Below are positions 37,207 through 45,641 of a stretch of 64,000 bases of DNA, in pieces. The notes below the pieces were generated by a model that had not been told where the DNA came from, did no database searches, and worked only from the letters and a program-made list of their open reading frames with translations. The translations under genes and the position numbers were made by a program. The first letter of the stretch is position 1; each line of letters begins with the position of its first letter. Origin of the DNA: an uncultured Pelagibacteraceae bacterium (GTDB lineage: Bacteria > Pseudomonadota > Alphaproteobacteria > Pelagibacterales > Pelagibacteraceae); assembly GCA_902620525.1 (NCBI GenBank), contig CACNIK010000004.1, positions 1 to 64,000 on the forward strand, in the 5' to 3' direction.

Positions 37207-38466
37207 TTATCTTTCAGTTTTTAGTTTCTTCTCCAAATTCTGGCTATATCTACTCATAACATAACATATTACCCAAAATACTAAACCAGCAAATACATAG
37301 CCTTCCATGGCCATTCCTAGCCATTTTGGATTAGTTTTTGCTAGATTTACCATACCAGCAAGCTCTAAAAGACCCACAACAAATATTAATGGAGTATCTT
37401 TTACTAATGCCAAAAATGTATTGGCTATTCCTGGAATTACTAATTTAAGAGCTTGAGGAAGAATTATTAAAAAATGCATTTTCCAATAACCCATTCCTAG
37501 TGATTTAGCTGCCTCGTATTGCCCTTTAGGTAAAGCTTGCAAACCTCCTCTAACAACCTCAGCCATATAAGCGGCTTCAAATAACGTGATTGCAATTAAA
37601 ACTCTTATCAATTTATCTACATAAGTTCCATCCGGTAAGAACATTGGAAACATTACTGCTGACATGAATAATACTGTGATTAAAGGAACACCTCTCCATA
37701 ACTCTATAAATCCTATAGACGTATATCTTATTGCAGGAAGCTTGGATCTTCTTCCTAATGCTAAAATTGTTCCTATAGGAAAACAAAGTATCAAAGCAAA
37801 TGCTGAAACTATAAATGTTAATGAAAGTCCGCCCCAAGCACCAGTTTCAACATATTTGAGGCCAAAATCTCCACCTGATATAAGTTTAAGACCAATTATT
37901 GGATATACGAATAATAAAAAGATAATTATGTATTTTTTAAACTTTTGAGGAACAAAAAATGAAGCTCCGACAAGTAAAAATAGTGTTAAAAAAGCTGTAT
38001 TTATACGCCATTGTTCCGTGTCAGGGTAAAGTCCATAAACAAATCTGTTTAACCATACTTTGACAAATACCCAGCATGCTCCACCACTAGTGCAATCTTC
38101 TTTTGTATTACCTGCAAAATTAGCATCAAACACAAACCAATTTAATAAAGGTGGGATGTATTTTATAAGAGCAAATATTACAAGAAGAGTTAATAATGCA
38201 TTAAAATTAGATGAATTAAAATTTGTATTAACCTTATCAAGTAGTTTATTTCCACTAAATTCAATTCTTATTAAATAAAGACCGAATAATCCAAATAATA
38301 AAGGAGTTAAATAACTTATTTTGTTGGGTAAAAATGCAGTTATGTTTGTACTAAAAAAAGAACTTAAAATAATGTCTATAAAACCAATAAATATAAGAGC
38401 ACTTCCAGCAGCAATGAGGGAATTTAAATTTTTTTTGTCAGATTTAAGTATTGATAGGTTCATCAT
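37207..38466 (-). CDS. aapM: General L-amino acid ABC transporter, permease
   Basis: Inner-membrane permease of the AapJQMP system. The N-terminal third holds extra membrane helices typical of AapM/YhdY (four spans before about residue 200), then the HisMQ core (about 215-405) with the conserved ELWRGVPLITVLF and the EAA loop block EAAKSLGMGYWKMHFLIILPQALK. At 419 residues it is normal. The start is ATGATG overlapping the aapQ TGA. It works as a heterodimer with AapQ. Confidence 0.93.
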   Translation of the reverse strand: MMNLSILKSDKKNLNSLIAAGSALIFIGFIDIILSSFFSTNITAFLPNKISYLTPLLFGLFGLYLIRIEFSGNKLLDKVNTNFNSSNFNALLTLLVIFALIKYIPPLLNWFVFDANFAGNTKEDCTSGGACWVFVKVWLNRFVYGLYPDTEQWRINTAFLTLFLLVGASFFVPQKFKKYIIIFLLFVYPIIGLKLISGGDFGLKYVETGAWGGLSLTFIVSAFALILCFPIGTILALGRRSKLPAIRYTSIGFIELWRGVPLITVLFMSAVMFPMFLPDGTYVDKLIRVLIAITLFEAAYMAEVVRGGLQALPKGQYEAAKSLGMGYWKMHFLIILPQALKLVIPGIANTFLALVKDTPLIFVVGLLELAGMVNLAKTNPKWLGMAMEGYVFAGLVFWVICYVMSRYSQNLEKKLKTER

Positions 38467-39641
38467 TTTTCCTTTATAGCCATTTTTTTATTATACCAAT
38501 TCATAAATACTGAAATAGAAAGGCTTAATGATAGATAGGTAAGCATTGTAATTGAAATGATTTCAATCGCTCGTCCAGTTTGCATTAATGCAGTTCCAGC
38601 AAACACTAAAACAATATCTGGATATGCTATAGCAGCCGCTAAAGATGAGTTTTTGGTCAAATTTAAATATTGGTTAGTAGTAGGCGGAATTATAATTCTT
38701 AAAGCCTGTGGCATTACTACAAGTTTCAAAATTTGTCCTTTAGTTAATCCAATAGAGGCAGCGGCCTCTTTTTGACCCTTGCTTACACCTAATATACCTG
38801 CTCTGACATTTTCAGCAATAAATGTTGCTGTGTACATTGATAAAGCTAAGGCTAACGAAATTAATTCAGGGATAATACTTACCCCACCACGATATACAAA
38901 AACAGTTTTAGATAATTGAGTTAGTTCAGGAATTTCAAATGATAAACTTACTCCACCAATTAAAAATGTTAAAAGTGGTAAACCAATAATTAATAAAATT
39001 GATATATACAGTGTTGGAATTTGCTTACCATACTTTTCTCTTTGATTTTGTGCATATTTAGCTAAAAAGTAAATTAAAATAAATGCAAAGATTATAGAGT
39101 AAATGAATATAGAAAAGTTAGTCCAAACAAATTTTGGAACATACCACCCTTTTACATTTAAAAAACTAATGTCATAAAAGTTGATTGAGTCTACTGTCAA
39201 AGGTAAGGCCCTTAATGCAGCAAAGTACCAGAAAAAAATTTGAAGTATTAAAGGTATATTCCTAAATATTTCTACATACCATTCTGCTGATTTTGCTACT
39301 AAATAATTTTGAGAAAGTCTTGCTATACCGATTGTTACACCTAGAATCGTAGCAAAGAAAATTCCAATTGCAGAAACTAAGATTGTATTTAAAAGACCAA
39401 CCAAAAATGCTCTGGCATACGTATGAGATCCATCATAGTCTATAAGTGAAAAGGTTATATCAAAAGAAGATTCTTGAGATAAAAAACCAAATCCAAATGA
39501 AATTCCTCTATTGCCCATATTGCTTTGGGCGTTAATAGTAAAATAAATTACAATTAAAATTAAAAATAAAACTGTTAAAATTTGAGGTATTAAATCTTTA
39601 TTTTTATTACTTAGGTTTAGCTTAAGATTTTTAAAATTCAT
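38463..39641 (-). CDS. aapQ: General L-amino acid ABC transporter, permease
   Basis: Second permease of the Aap system. The first membrane span is about residues 18-36, and the HisMQ domain has WYVEIFRNIPLILQIFFWYF (about 121-140) and the EAA loop EAAASIGLTKGQILKLVVMPQALR (about 293-316). At 392 residues it is normal for AapQ/YhdX. A strong intrinsic terminator-like hairpin lies between aapJ and this gene, so its expression should be well below that of the binding protein. Confidence 0.93.
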   Translation of the reverse strand: MNFKNLKLNLSNKNKDLIPQILTVLFLILIVIYFTINAQSNMGNRGISFGFGFLSQESSFDITFSLIDYDGSHTYARAFLVGLLNTILVSAIGIFFATILGVTIGIARLSQNYLVAKSAEWYVEIFRNIPLILQIFFWYFAALRALPLTVDSINFYDISFLNVKGWYVPKFVWTNFSIFIYSIIFAFILIYFLAKYAQNQREKYGKQIPTLYISILLIIGLPLLTFLIGGVSLSFEIPELTQLSKTVFVYRGGVSIIPELISLALALSMYTATFIAENVRAGILGVSKGQKEAAASIGLTKGQILKLVVMPQALRIIIPPTTNQYLNLTKNSSLAAAIAYPDIVLVFAGTALMQTGRAIEIISITMLTYLSLSLSISVFMNWYNKKMAIKEK

Positions 39642-39652
39642 TTTATGCAGAA

Positions 39653-39686
39653 TAAAAAAAAGGGCCGGATAAATCCAGCCCTTTTT
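39653..39686. terminator. Bidirectional intrinsic terminator/attenuator between aapJ and aapQ
   Basis: GGGCCGGAT (39662-39670) pairs with ATCCAGCCC (39673-39681), one G-T wobble, with a two-base loop, flanked by AAAAAAAA on the left and TTTTT on the right. On the minus strand the hairpin is followed by a long U tract, so transcription from aapJ should largely end here with read-through into aapQMP. This would set binding protein well above permease. Confidence 0.85.
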
Positions 39687-39700
39687 AATTTAATTAGCAA

Positions 39701-40747
39701 TTATCTTGCTGGTGGTACATAAAGAATTCCACCTTTTGTCCATAACTCATTCGGACCTCTATTAGGTAAAATTCCTGTGTCTGCTATATGTTTTTTATAG
39801 CTTTCACCGTAATTACCAACTTGCTCGATAATTCTTAAGCTCCAATCATTGTCTAAACCGAAAGCTGCGCCTAATTCACCCTCAGCACCAACTAATCTTT
39901 TAATAGCTGGATTATCAGAGTCTTTTAAGCTTGAAGCGTTTGATGAATTAACACCGTACTCTTCTGCTTCGATCATAGTGTTTAGAGACCATCTAACAAT
40001 ATCTTCCCATACAGAGTCACCTTGTCTTACAACAGGTCCCAATGGTTCTTTTGAAATTGTTTCTGGTAATACTTTATGCTCATTTGGGTTGCTCAACTTA
40101 GTTCTTTGAGCAGCTAATCCAGATTTATCTGTAGTATAAGTATCACATCTTCCTGCATCATAAGCTTGAACAACTTCGTCTGCTTTTTCAAACGCAATTG
40201 GTTCATACTTAATGTTTTTAGAATTGAAGAAGTCTCTCATGTTAAGCTCAGTAGTTGTACCTGTGTTTGTACAAGCAGAAATACCGTCTCTGAAATCATT
40301 TACAGAATTGATTCCTGATGCTTTTCTAACCATGAAACCTTGACCATCGTAAAAGTTTACACCAACAAATGTTAATCCAATGTCAGCGTCTCTTGATAAT
40401 GTCCAAGTTGTGTTACGTGCAAGTACGTCGATTTCACCTGAAGTTAATGCAGTAAATCTTTCTTTTGCACTTAATGGTGTATATTTAACTTTATCAGCAT
40501 CGCCTAATACAGCAGCTGCAACAGCTCTACATACGTCCACATCTATGCCGGTCCAGTTTCCTGCCTCATCAGCATTTGAAAACCCTGGAAGTCCTTGTGA
40601 GACTCCGCATTTTACAAAACCAGCTTTCTTAGTATTGTCTAAAGTCTTAGATTTTTTTGAACCAGCACCACCTCCACTTTGGCCACAAGCCACAAGTAAA
40701 AAAGATGCAAATCCAACTAAAATCCAAGTTTTAATTGATTTAATCAT
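39701..40747 (-). CDS. aapJ: General L-amino acid ABC transporter, periplasmic binding protein
   Basis: Captures amino acids in the periplasm for AapQMP. The N-terminus is a lipoprotein signal ending FLLVACG, so Cys21 is the probable lipid anchor, followed by a Gly/Ser linker. The SBP_bac_3 fold shows VKCGVSQGLPGFS (about 45-57), GIDVDVCRAVAAAVLGD (about 69-85) and ALTSGEIDVLARNTTWT (about 104-120). At 348 residues it is normal. The 190-base region upstream carries its promoter but no recognisable gene or operator. Confidence 0.94.
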   Translation of the reverse strand: MIKSIKTWILVGFASFLLVACGQSGGGAGSKKSKTLDNTKKAGFVKCGVSQGLPGFSNADEAGNWTGIDVDVCRAVAAAVLGDADKVKYTPLSAKERFTALTSGEIDVLARNTTWTLSRDADIGLTFVGVNFYDGQGFMVRKASGINSVNDFRDGISACTNTGTTTELNMRDFFNSKNIKYEPIAFEKADEVVQAYDAGRCDTYTTDKSGLAAQRTKLSNPNEHKVLPETISKEPLGPVVRQGDSVWEDIVRWSLNTMIEAEEYGVNSSNASSLKDSDNPAIKRLVGAEGELGAAFGLDNDWSLRIIEQVGNYGESYKKHIADTGILPNRGPNELWTKGGILYVPPAR

Positions 40748-40937
40748 ATTTATGATTCCCTCATTTTATTGTTAACAATATTTTGAAAATTAAATTTCAA
40801 AGAGTAAATTATGTATAATCTATTACTTAATTTCAATCTGATTAAATTACCACAATATGTAGATTTGATAGGACAAAATAACCAAATATACCAATATACA
40901 ACCCTTTAATTAGAAATGTTCTAAGTTATAATTTATA

Positions 40938-41378
40938 ATGCCAACATATTTTGTAAACTTATCTAATATAAAACTTTCAAATTTTATAAAAGAAAAATTA
41001 GCAAAAAAGATTACAAGAATTCATAACAAGACCACCGGCGCAAACAAATATTTTGCTCAAGTAATTTTTAATAATTCAAAAAAAGGAGATCATTACATGG
41101 GTGGTAAATTAGTATCTAAACCTGAATTTTTTATATATGGCCATATAAGATCTGGTAGATCAGCTAAAGTCATAAATAAATTAATAACAGGTTTAAGAGA
41201 GATAGTTTTAAAAAATACAAGATTAAAAAAAGATAATATTTGGATTTATATATTAGATCTAAAGCCAAGCCAAATGATAGAATATGGTGAAATACTACCT
41301 AAGTCTGGTGGTGAAAAAAAATGGTTTAAAAATTTACCTACAAAATTAAAAAAAAGATTAAATAAGATTGATAACTAA
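40938..41378 (+). CDS. Tautomerase-superfamily protein of the cis-CaaD/Cg10062 group
   Basis: A 146-residue member of the tautomerase superfamily, whose catalytic base or acid is the N-terminal proline exposed after Met removal. Numbering from that proline, all six residues known to be essential in cis-3-chloroacrylic acid dehalogenase are in register: Pro1, His28 (TRIHNKTTG), Arg70 and Arg73 (GHIRSGRSA), Tyr103 (IWIY) and Glu114 (MIEYGE). FAQVIF and GGEKKWF match the same family. Known homologues with the full set may be dehalogenases or only hydratase/decarboxylases on acetylenic or haloacrylic acids, so the natural substrate is open. It is a lone gene, convergent with trmB by 4 bases. Confidence 0.85.
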   Translation: MPTYFVNLSNIKLSNFIKEKLAKKITRIHNKTTGANKYFAQVIFNNSKKGDHYMGGKLVSKPEFFIYGHIRSGRSAKVINKLITGLREIVLKNTRLKKDNIWIYILDLKPSQMIEYGEILPKSGGEKKWFKNLPTKLKKRLNKIDN

Positions 41379-41995
41379 CTGTGAAAAAAAACAAGAGAAT
41401 TAATTCTGTTTCCTTTTTTTTCTGCTTTACAATAATATTTAGTTTTGATTGTAACAACTCTTCTAATCCTTTTTATCTTTATTTTTGAAATTTTTTTAAT
41501 AATAGTTTTAACATTTTCAAAATAACCAATATTGTCAGTACTAAAAAATACTTTTCCATTTTTTTTTAAAATTTTAATAATTTTTCTCAAAAAATCTTCA
41601 TCTATAATACGCCTTTTCTGATGTCTTTTTTTAGGCCATGGATCTGGAAATAAGATATATATTTTATTGAAGCGAAGATTTTTAAACTTTACAAAAAATT
41701 TTTGAAATACATAGGGGTAAAGATAAATGTTTTTAACTTTATTATTAATGCAATAATCTGATACATTGACCATCCCATTCTTAAAAGGATCTACACCAAT
41801 TATTTTACTTTGAGTATTTTTTTTTGATAAATAGATTAAGTTTTCACCCATACCAATTCCTATTTCTAATATTAATTTTTTTTTATGATTTAAGTTTCCA
41901 ATTTTTTTATTTTTTATAAATTTTTTAAAATTTAATTCTCTTATTAAAGAAATTTGTCTTGATTTTAATCTTCCAAAGTATAATTTTTTTTTCAT
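41375..41995 (-). CDS. trmB: tRNA (guanine-N7-)-methyltransferase
   Basis: SAM-dependent enzyme forming m7G46 in tRNA. The SAM site is LEIGIGMGENLIYLSKK (about 43-59), and the TrmB signature FPDPWPKKRHQKRRII (about 116-131) is complete. At 206 residues it is slightly short. The protein is extremely Lys-rich, in line with the local A+T bias. It lies 12 bases downstream of the SGNH-like gene on the same strand and overlaps the tautomerase gene by 4 bases. Confidence 0.94.
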   Translation of the reverse strand: MKKKLYFGRLKSRQISLIRELNFKKFIKNKKIGNLNHKKKLILEIGIGMGENLIYLSKKNTQSKIIGVDPFKNGMVNVSDYCINNKVKNIYLYPYVFQKFFVKFKNLRFNKIYILFPDPWPKKRHQKRRIIDEDFLRKIIKILKKNGKVFFSTDNIGYFENVKTIIKKISKIKIKRIRRVVTIKTKYYCKAEKKGNRINSLVFFHS

Positions 41996-42007
41996 TTATG
42001 AAAGAGA

Positions 42008-43372
42008 TTATTGAGACTCAAATTTTTTAATTTCTTTTAAAATTATATTGGCCACTACTGAATAACCATCTTCATTAAAGTGGCCCATAGGGCTATTTTT
42101 GGTTCTGAAAGGAACTAAATCTTTAATTAATTTCTTAGTTTCTAATTTATTTTTATCAATATAAATTAATGGAATATTAAGTTTGTTAATAATGTTTATT
42201 ATTTTTTTGCTTTGTCTGTCTTGCTGAAAATATTGTTCTAAATCATGTTTTGTCTTATTTGGAAAAAAAAATCTTGAATAATTAGGAATTTTTACAAAAT
42301 ACAGTTTAATATTATTATCTGAAGCAAGTTTCTTTGTTAGAAACATAATTTTATAAAAATCTTCATAAGTAGATTGTTTAACAAATTTAATTTTTTTTTC
42401 TTCAGGATAAATTCTTTTTTTTATAAACTTTTTTAAGTAATTTAATCTTAAAAAGGAGTAAAATTTACTTAAATATCTTCTTTCATACTCCTTTTTTTTT
42501 TGAGTATAAAGATTATTAAACTTTTCTTTTAATTTATTATCGATCTCATCTTGTCTCGAGAGAAGGTTTTGACTGAAATTATTGTTATTTAAATAATTCA
42601 TCAGAATATTATTATTTGTTTCTTGCATCAGGTCATTGATATCATTTTCATAAAATACCCAAATTATTCTTTTTGTTTTTTTTGTGTTTAAATATTCTTT
42701 TAAAGTTGCGTATTCTCGGAGAGGGCCATTTCCAGAATATCCTAAGTTTAAGATCGTTTTATTCTCATCATTTTCATTAAATATTTTTCTCATATTTCCA
42801 GGTATAGAATTTTTTTCATAAACACATGCGCCATGAGTAAAAGAGTCTCCTACTAAAAGATAATCTATTGAATTTGAGTCCCAAAATTTGTCATTGTTAT
42901 TAAAACCATACCTATCGCTATTAAAATATGAAAAATATCCATTCTCATTACACATTATAGTCTTTCTTAAAGATATATCGGCTAATGCAAATGGTTCAGA
43001 ATTATCTTTTACAGCATTTTTGCTGGACAAAGTAATTGATAATTTATTGTTTTTAACTTTTTCTTTTAAATAATATTCTAATTGTCCAGTTTTACTTGTT
43101 ATAATTTGGTTGTCCGAAAAGTACAAATAAATATTTATAATATTTAACGAAACAAAAACTGAAACAAACACTACAGTAATATTTAAAAATAATTCTTTTC
43201 TTATTTTAAATGCCATTATAGAAAGTGTTAGTAGTAATAAGCAAATAATATAATATAAGGTGTACTCTGATCGCTCCTTACCTAGATATTTTATCTCTGA
43301 TTCATAAAAAGTGTAAGAAAGTAAAACTGCTGAAAAAGTTAAGAATGTAATTTTAATAAACTTATCATTCAT
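42008..43372 (-). CDS. Membrane-anchored SGNH/GDSL-like hydrolase, function unknown
   Basis: A 454-residue protein with three N-terminal membrane helices (about residues 7-25, 34-55 and 63-85) and an outside SGNH-type domain. Block I is LVGDSFTHG (about 163-171, nucleophile Ser), a later NLGYSGNGPLREY (about 202-214) gives the Gly and Asn blocks, and MGHFNEDGYSVV (about 432-443) gives the C-terminal His block. The region near 270-330 is Lys/Tyr-rich. Such proteins often add or remove acyl groups on extracellular glycans, but no glycan cluster surrounds it, so the substrate cannot be named. It is followed closely by trmB. Confidence 0.7.
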   Translation of the reverse strand: MNDKFIKITFLTFSAVLLSYTFYESEIKYLGKERSEYTLYYIICLLLLTLSIMAFKIRKELFLNITVVFVSVFVSLNIINIYLYFSDNQIITSKTGQLEYYLKEKVKNNKLSITLSSKNAVKDNSEPFALADISLRKTIMCNENGYFSYFNSDRYGFNNNDKFWDSNSIDYLLVGDSFTHGACVYEKNSIPGNMRKIFNENDENKTILNLGYSGNGPLREYATLKEYLNTKKTKRIIWVFYENDINDLMQETNNNILMNYLNNNNFSQNLLSRQDEIDNKLKEKFNNLYTQKKKEYERRYLSKFYSFLRLNYLKKFIKKRIYPEEKKIKFVKQSTYEDFYKIMFLTKKLASDNNIKLYFVKIPNYSRFFFPNKTKHDLEQYFQQDRQSKKIINIINKLNIPLIYIDKNKLETKKLIKDLVPFRTKNSPMGHFNEDGYSVVANIILKEIKKFESQ

Positions 43373-43420
43373 GATAAATTTATTTTATATTAAATTTGAT
43401 TTTTTTTAAAATTTTTCTTC

Positions 43421-43497
43421 TGGCGCGCCCTGAAGGATTCGAACCTACGACCCTCGGTTTAGAAAACCGATGCTCTATCCAACTGAGCTAAGGGCGC
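43421..43497 (-). tRNA. tRNA-Arg (anticodon TCT), CCA encoded
   Basis: Read on the minus strand, the acceptor stem pairs GCGCCCT (43497-43491) with AGGGCGC, discriminator G at 43424 and encoded CCA at 43423-43421. The anticodon stem TCGGT/ACCGA closes loop TTTCTAA, giving anticodon TCT (AGA/AGG). The 5' end lies one base after the stop codon of the GcvT-family demethylase gene, so it may be processed from the same transcript. Confidence 0.96.
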
Positions 43498-43498
43498 T

Positions 43499-44908
43499 CT
43501 AAGAGACTTCTCTAGTATTAGCATTAAATGACTGAGTAAATGGAATTTTAACTACAACAGCATCTACTGCTTTACTTGAGTATTTCTTTGGTAAGTGCAC
43601 CTTATATTTTTTACCTAAATTACCTATCGGAAAACCTGTTGCACTTAAATGTCCTTCGTAAGGAACATATCCCATAGCTATATTTGTTCCCTTTTCTGGA
43701 TGGTACCACGGAGATGTTACATAACCAACTGGTTTACCTCCATCACTATTAGAAATTAAATAAAAATCATTAGCATAATCATCTATAGGTTTACCCCCGA
43801 GCTCTAAACCAACCAATTGTAACTTATAAGGTTTATCACCGTTTCTTAATTGATCTCTCATTTTTTCTAACGCTTCTTTGCCGATGTAATCAGTTTTCTT
43901 TTCCCATACACCTTTACCAGATAAAGAAACTTGATAACCTAAATTACATTGGAATGGATTAGTTTCATGATCTAAATCTTGTCCCCATGAAAGAATTCCA
44001 GCTTGGATACGTCTGTGGTGAGCAGGTGCAATAACCATAAGTTTATGTTTTTTTCCTGCTTTCAAAACTGCATTCCACATGTCTTCAGCATATAAAGTAG
44101 CATTTCTTAAATATATTTCATAACCTGCTTCTCCTGAAAAACCTGATTGTGATATAACACAACTGCGACCACCTATATTTGCTTCGGCTAAACCATAGAA
44201 AGGCATATTATCAAAATCAACTTGATCACCTGCTAAATCTTTCATCAGAGCTTTCGATTTTGGACCTTGGATCTGAACTGGACATGCATCTATTTCATCT
44301 ATTTCAACATTAAATCTTTTATCTGCATTTACTCCCTGCAAATAAAGACCAATATCGGAGTCTGATAAACTAAACCAAAATTCATCATCAGCAACTCTTA
44401 ACAAAACAGGGTCATTTAAAACCCCACCCTTATAATTACATAAAATTACATAACGACCTCTCATTGTTGAGATTTTTGTTGCATCTCTTGTAATTACATA
44501 ATCAACAAATTTTTCTGCATCTGGTCCTTTAACTCTTATTTGTCTTTCAACAGCAACGTTCCACATTGTTACGTGGTTTTTAATTGCTGCATATTCAACC
44601 ATTGCTCCACCTTTTTCAGGTCTTACGTAACCTCTTGGATGATAAATTCTATTGTATACAGTAGCTCTCCAACAACCTGCTTTCATTGACAAGTGCCAAT
44701 ATGGAGATTTTCTTACTCTTGTAGAAATTAACATTTCAACTTTAGTTGGTCCGCTTTGTCTAAGATTGTAAGGAACTTGTCTATCAGACTGATCAACTGA
44801 CGTTTCATGACGGATTTTGTCATAATTAACTTTTTCAGGTTTTAAAGATATTAATTTAAATTTTTTCTTTGATTTAACTTTTTTTACTTTTTTATTTTTC
44901 TTTGGCAT
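43499..44908 (-). CDS. GcvT-family tetrahydrofolate-dependent demethylase (DmdA/LigM-like)
   Basis: Member of the aminomethyltransferase fold family that moves a methyl or one-carbon unit from a substrate to tetrahydrofolate. VERQIRVKGPDAEKFVDYV (about 119-137), VLNDPVLLRVADDEFWFSLSD (about 164-184) and CPVQIQGPKS (about 210-219) recall DmdA; the 469-residue length and the ending FTQSFNANTRE recall LigM, the vanillate/3-O-methylgallate demethylase. An unusual Lys-rich N-terminus covers residues 1-23. It overlaps the upstream MetF-like gene by 17 bases, a pairing that fits demethylation followed by oxidation of methyl-THF. It is too long and diverged to be called dmdA. The substrate (DMSP-like, methylamine-like or methoxylated) is not determined. 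Confidence 0.8.
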   Translation of the reverse strand: MPKKNKKVKKVKSKKKFKLISLKPEKVNYDKIRHETSVDQSDRQVPYNLRQSGPTKVEMLISTRVRKSPYWHLSMKAGCWRATVYNRIYHPRGYVRPEKGGAMVEYAAIKNHVTMWNVAVERQIRVKGPDAEKFVDYVITRDATKISTMRGRYVILCNYKGGVLNDPVLLRVADDEFWFSLSDSDIGLYLQGVNADKRFNVEIDEIDACPVQIQGPKSKALMKDLAGDQVDFDNMPFYGLAEANIGGRSCVISQSGFSGEAGYEIYLRNATLYAEDMWNAVLKAGKKHKLMVIAPAHHRRIQAGILSWGQDLDHETNPFQCNLGYQVSLSGKGVWEKKTDYIGKEALEKMRDQLRNGDKPYKLQLVGLELGGKPIDDYANDFYLISNSDGGKPVGYVTSPWYHPEKGTNIAMGYVPYEGHLSATGFPIGNLGKKYKVHLPKKYSSKAVDAVVVKIPFTQSFNANTREVS

Positions 44909-45629
44909 AATTGTTTGCTACCAACCATTTGTTAGTTTCCTTAAGACCACCAAAAGTATAAATATGAAAGTGTTCTGTTACTTTCTTTAAGCTGTTTATT
45001 AATTCGTTAGGATCTCTAGGCTTCAATAAATCTAAAGCTTGTTTTGTATTAGATTTAAGAAAATTTAAAGAATTTTTTGCCCCAACAATACTCGCGAACT
45101 TTAATAAGCTGCTTATTTTTAAGGGACCAGTAATTCCTACATGAACTGGAAGAGTTTGTTTTGAAATAAAATTAGCTATTACCATTGGATCTAAAAGCCA
45201 TTGCGTTACTATATAATCTGCAAAAGGAGTTTTTTCTTTCATAGCTTTTTCTAATTCTGAATCGGATATATCAGGGGAACCCTCAGGGTGTCCAGCAATT
45301 CCTATCTTCATTCCTTCGAATAATCCAGTCTCAAGTAATTGCAACGAGCAGTGGTATTCACCCACAGGTTCTCTCCCTCCGCCGATTACTAAAGCTTGTT
45401 TTACGCCTGAATCTTTACACATTTTTACATAGTCTTTGAGCTCTTTTAAGTCCTTTACAGATCTAGCAGGGAAATGTGGTATTGGATTATACCCAGAACG
45501 AACTAACTCATCAGCTTTACGAGCTACTTCTCGATAGTCGGTTCCCGGAAGCATCGTTACATAAACATCTTTTAACCCAGGTAAGACTGATAAGTCAGTT
45601 TTTGATGTAATTTCTAATGAAAATTTCAT
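44892..45629 (-). CDS. MetF-like methylenetetrahydrofolate reductase
   Basis: TIM-barrel flavoprotein family interconverting methylene- and methyl-tetrahydrofolate. At 245 residues it is shorter than typical MetF (about 290). Family features are VTMLPGTDYREV (about 24-35), PIPHFPARSVKDL (about 51-63), ALVIGGGREPVGEYHCSL (about 79-96), GIAGHPEGSP (about 108-117) and YIVTQWLLDP (about 137-146) with the Gln that contacts folate. Next to the GcvT-family demethylase it most likely oxidises methyl-THF produced by demethylation, feeding the one-carbon pool; this is inference. It follows the iron transporter ATPase gene after only 12 bases. Confidence 0.85.
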   Translation of the reverse strand: MKFSLEITSKTDLSVLPGLKDVYVTMLPGTDYREVARKADELVRSGYNPIPHFPARSVKDLKELKDYVKMCKDSGVKQALVIGGGREPVGEYHCSLQLLETGLFEGMKIGIAGHPEGSPDISDSELEKAMKEKTPFADYIVTQWLLDPMVIANFISKQTLPVHVGITGPLKISSLLKFASIVGAKNSLNFLKSNTKQALDLLKPRDPNELINSLKKVTEHFHIYTFGGLKETNKWLVANNYAKEK

Positions 45630-45641
45630 TGCCCTATTTAA

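Noticed and set aside
40748..40937. A 32-codon plus-strand frame in the aapJ upstream region
   Set aside because: Short, no ribosome site, antisense to the aapJ leader, composition like random A+T-rich DNA.
43499..44908. Calling the GcvT-family gene dmdA
   Set aside because: It is about 100 residues longer than DmdA, has LigM-like features and lies in a different context, so the substrate cannot be assumed.
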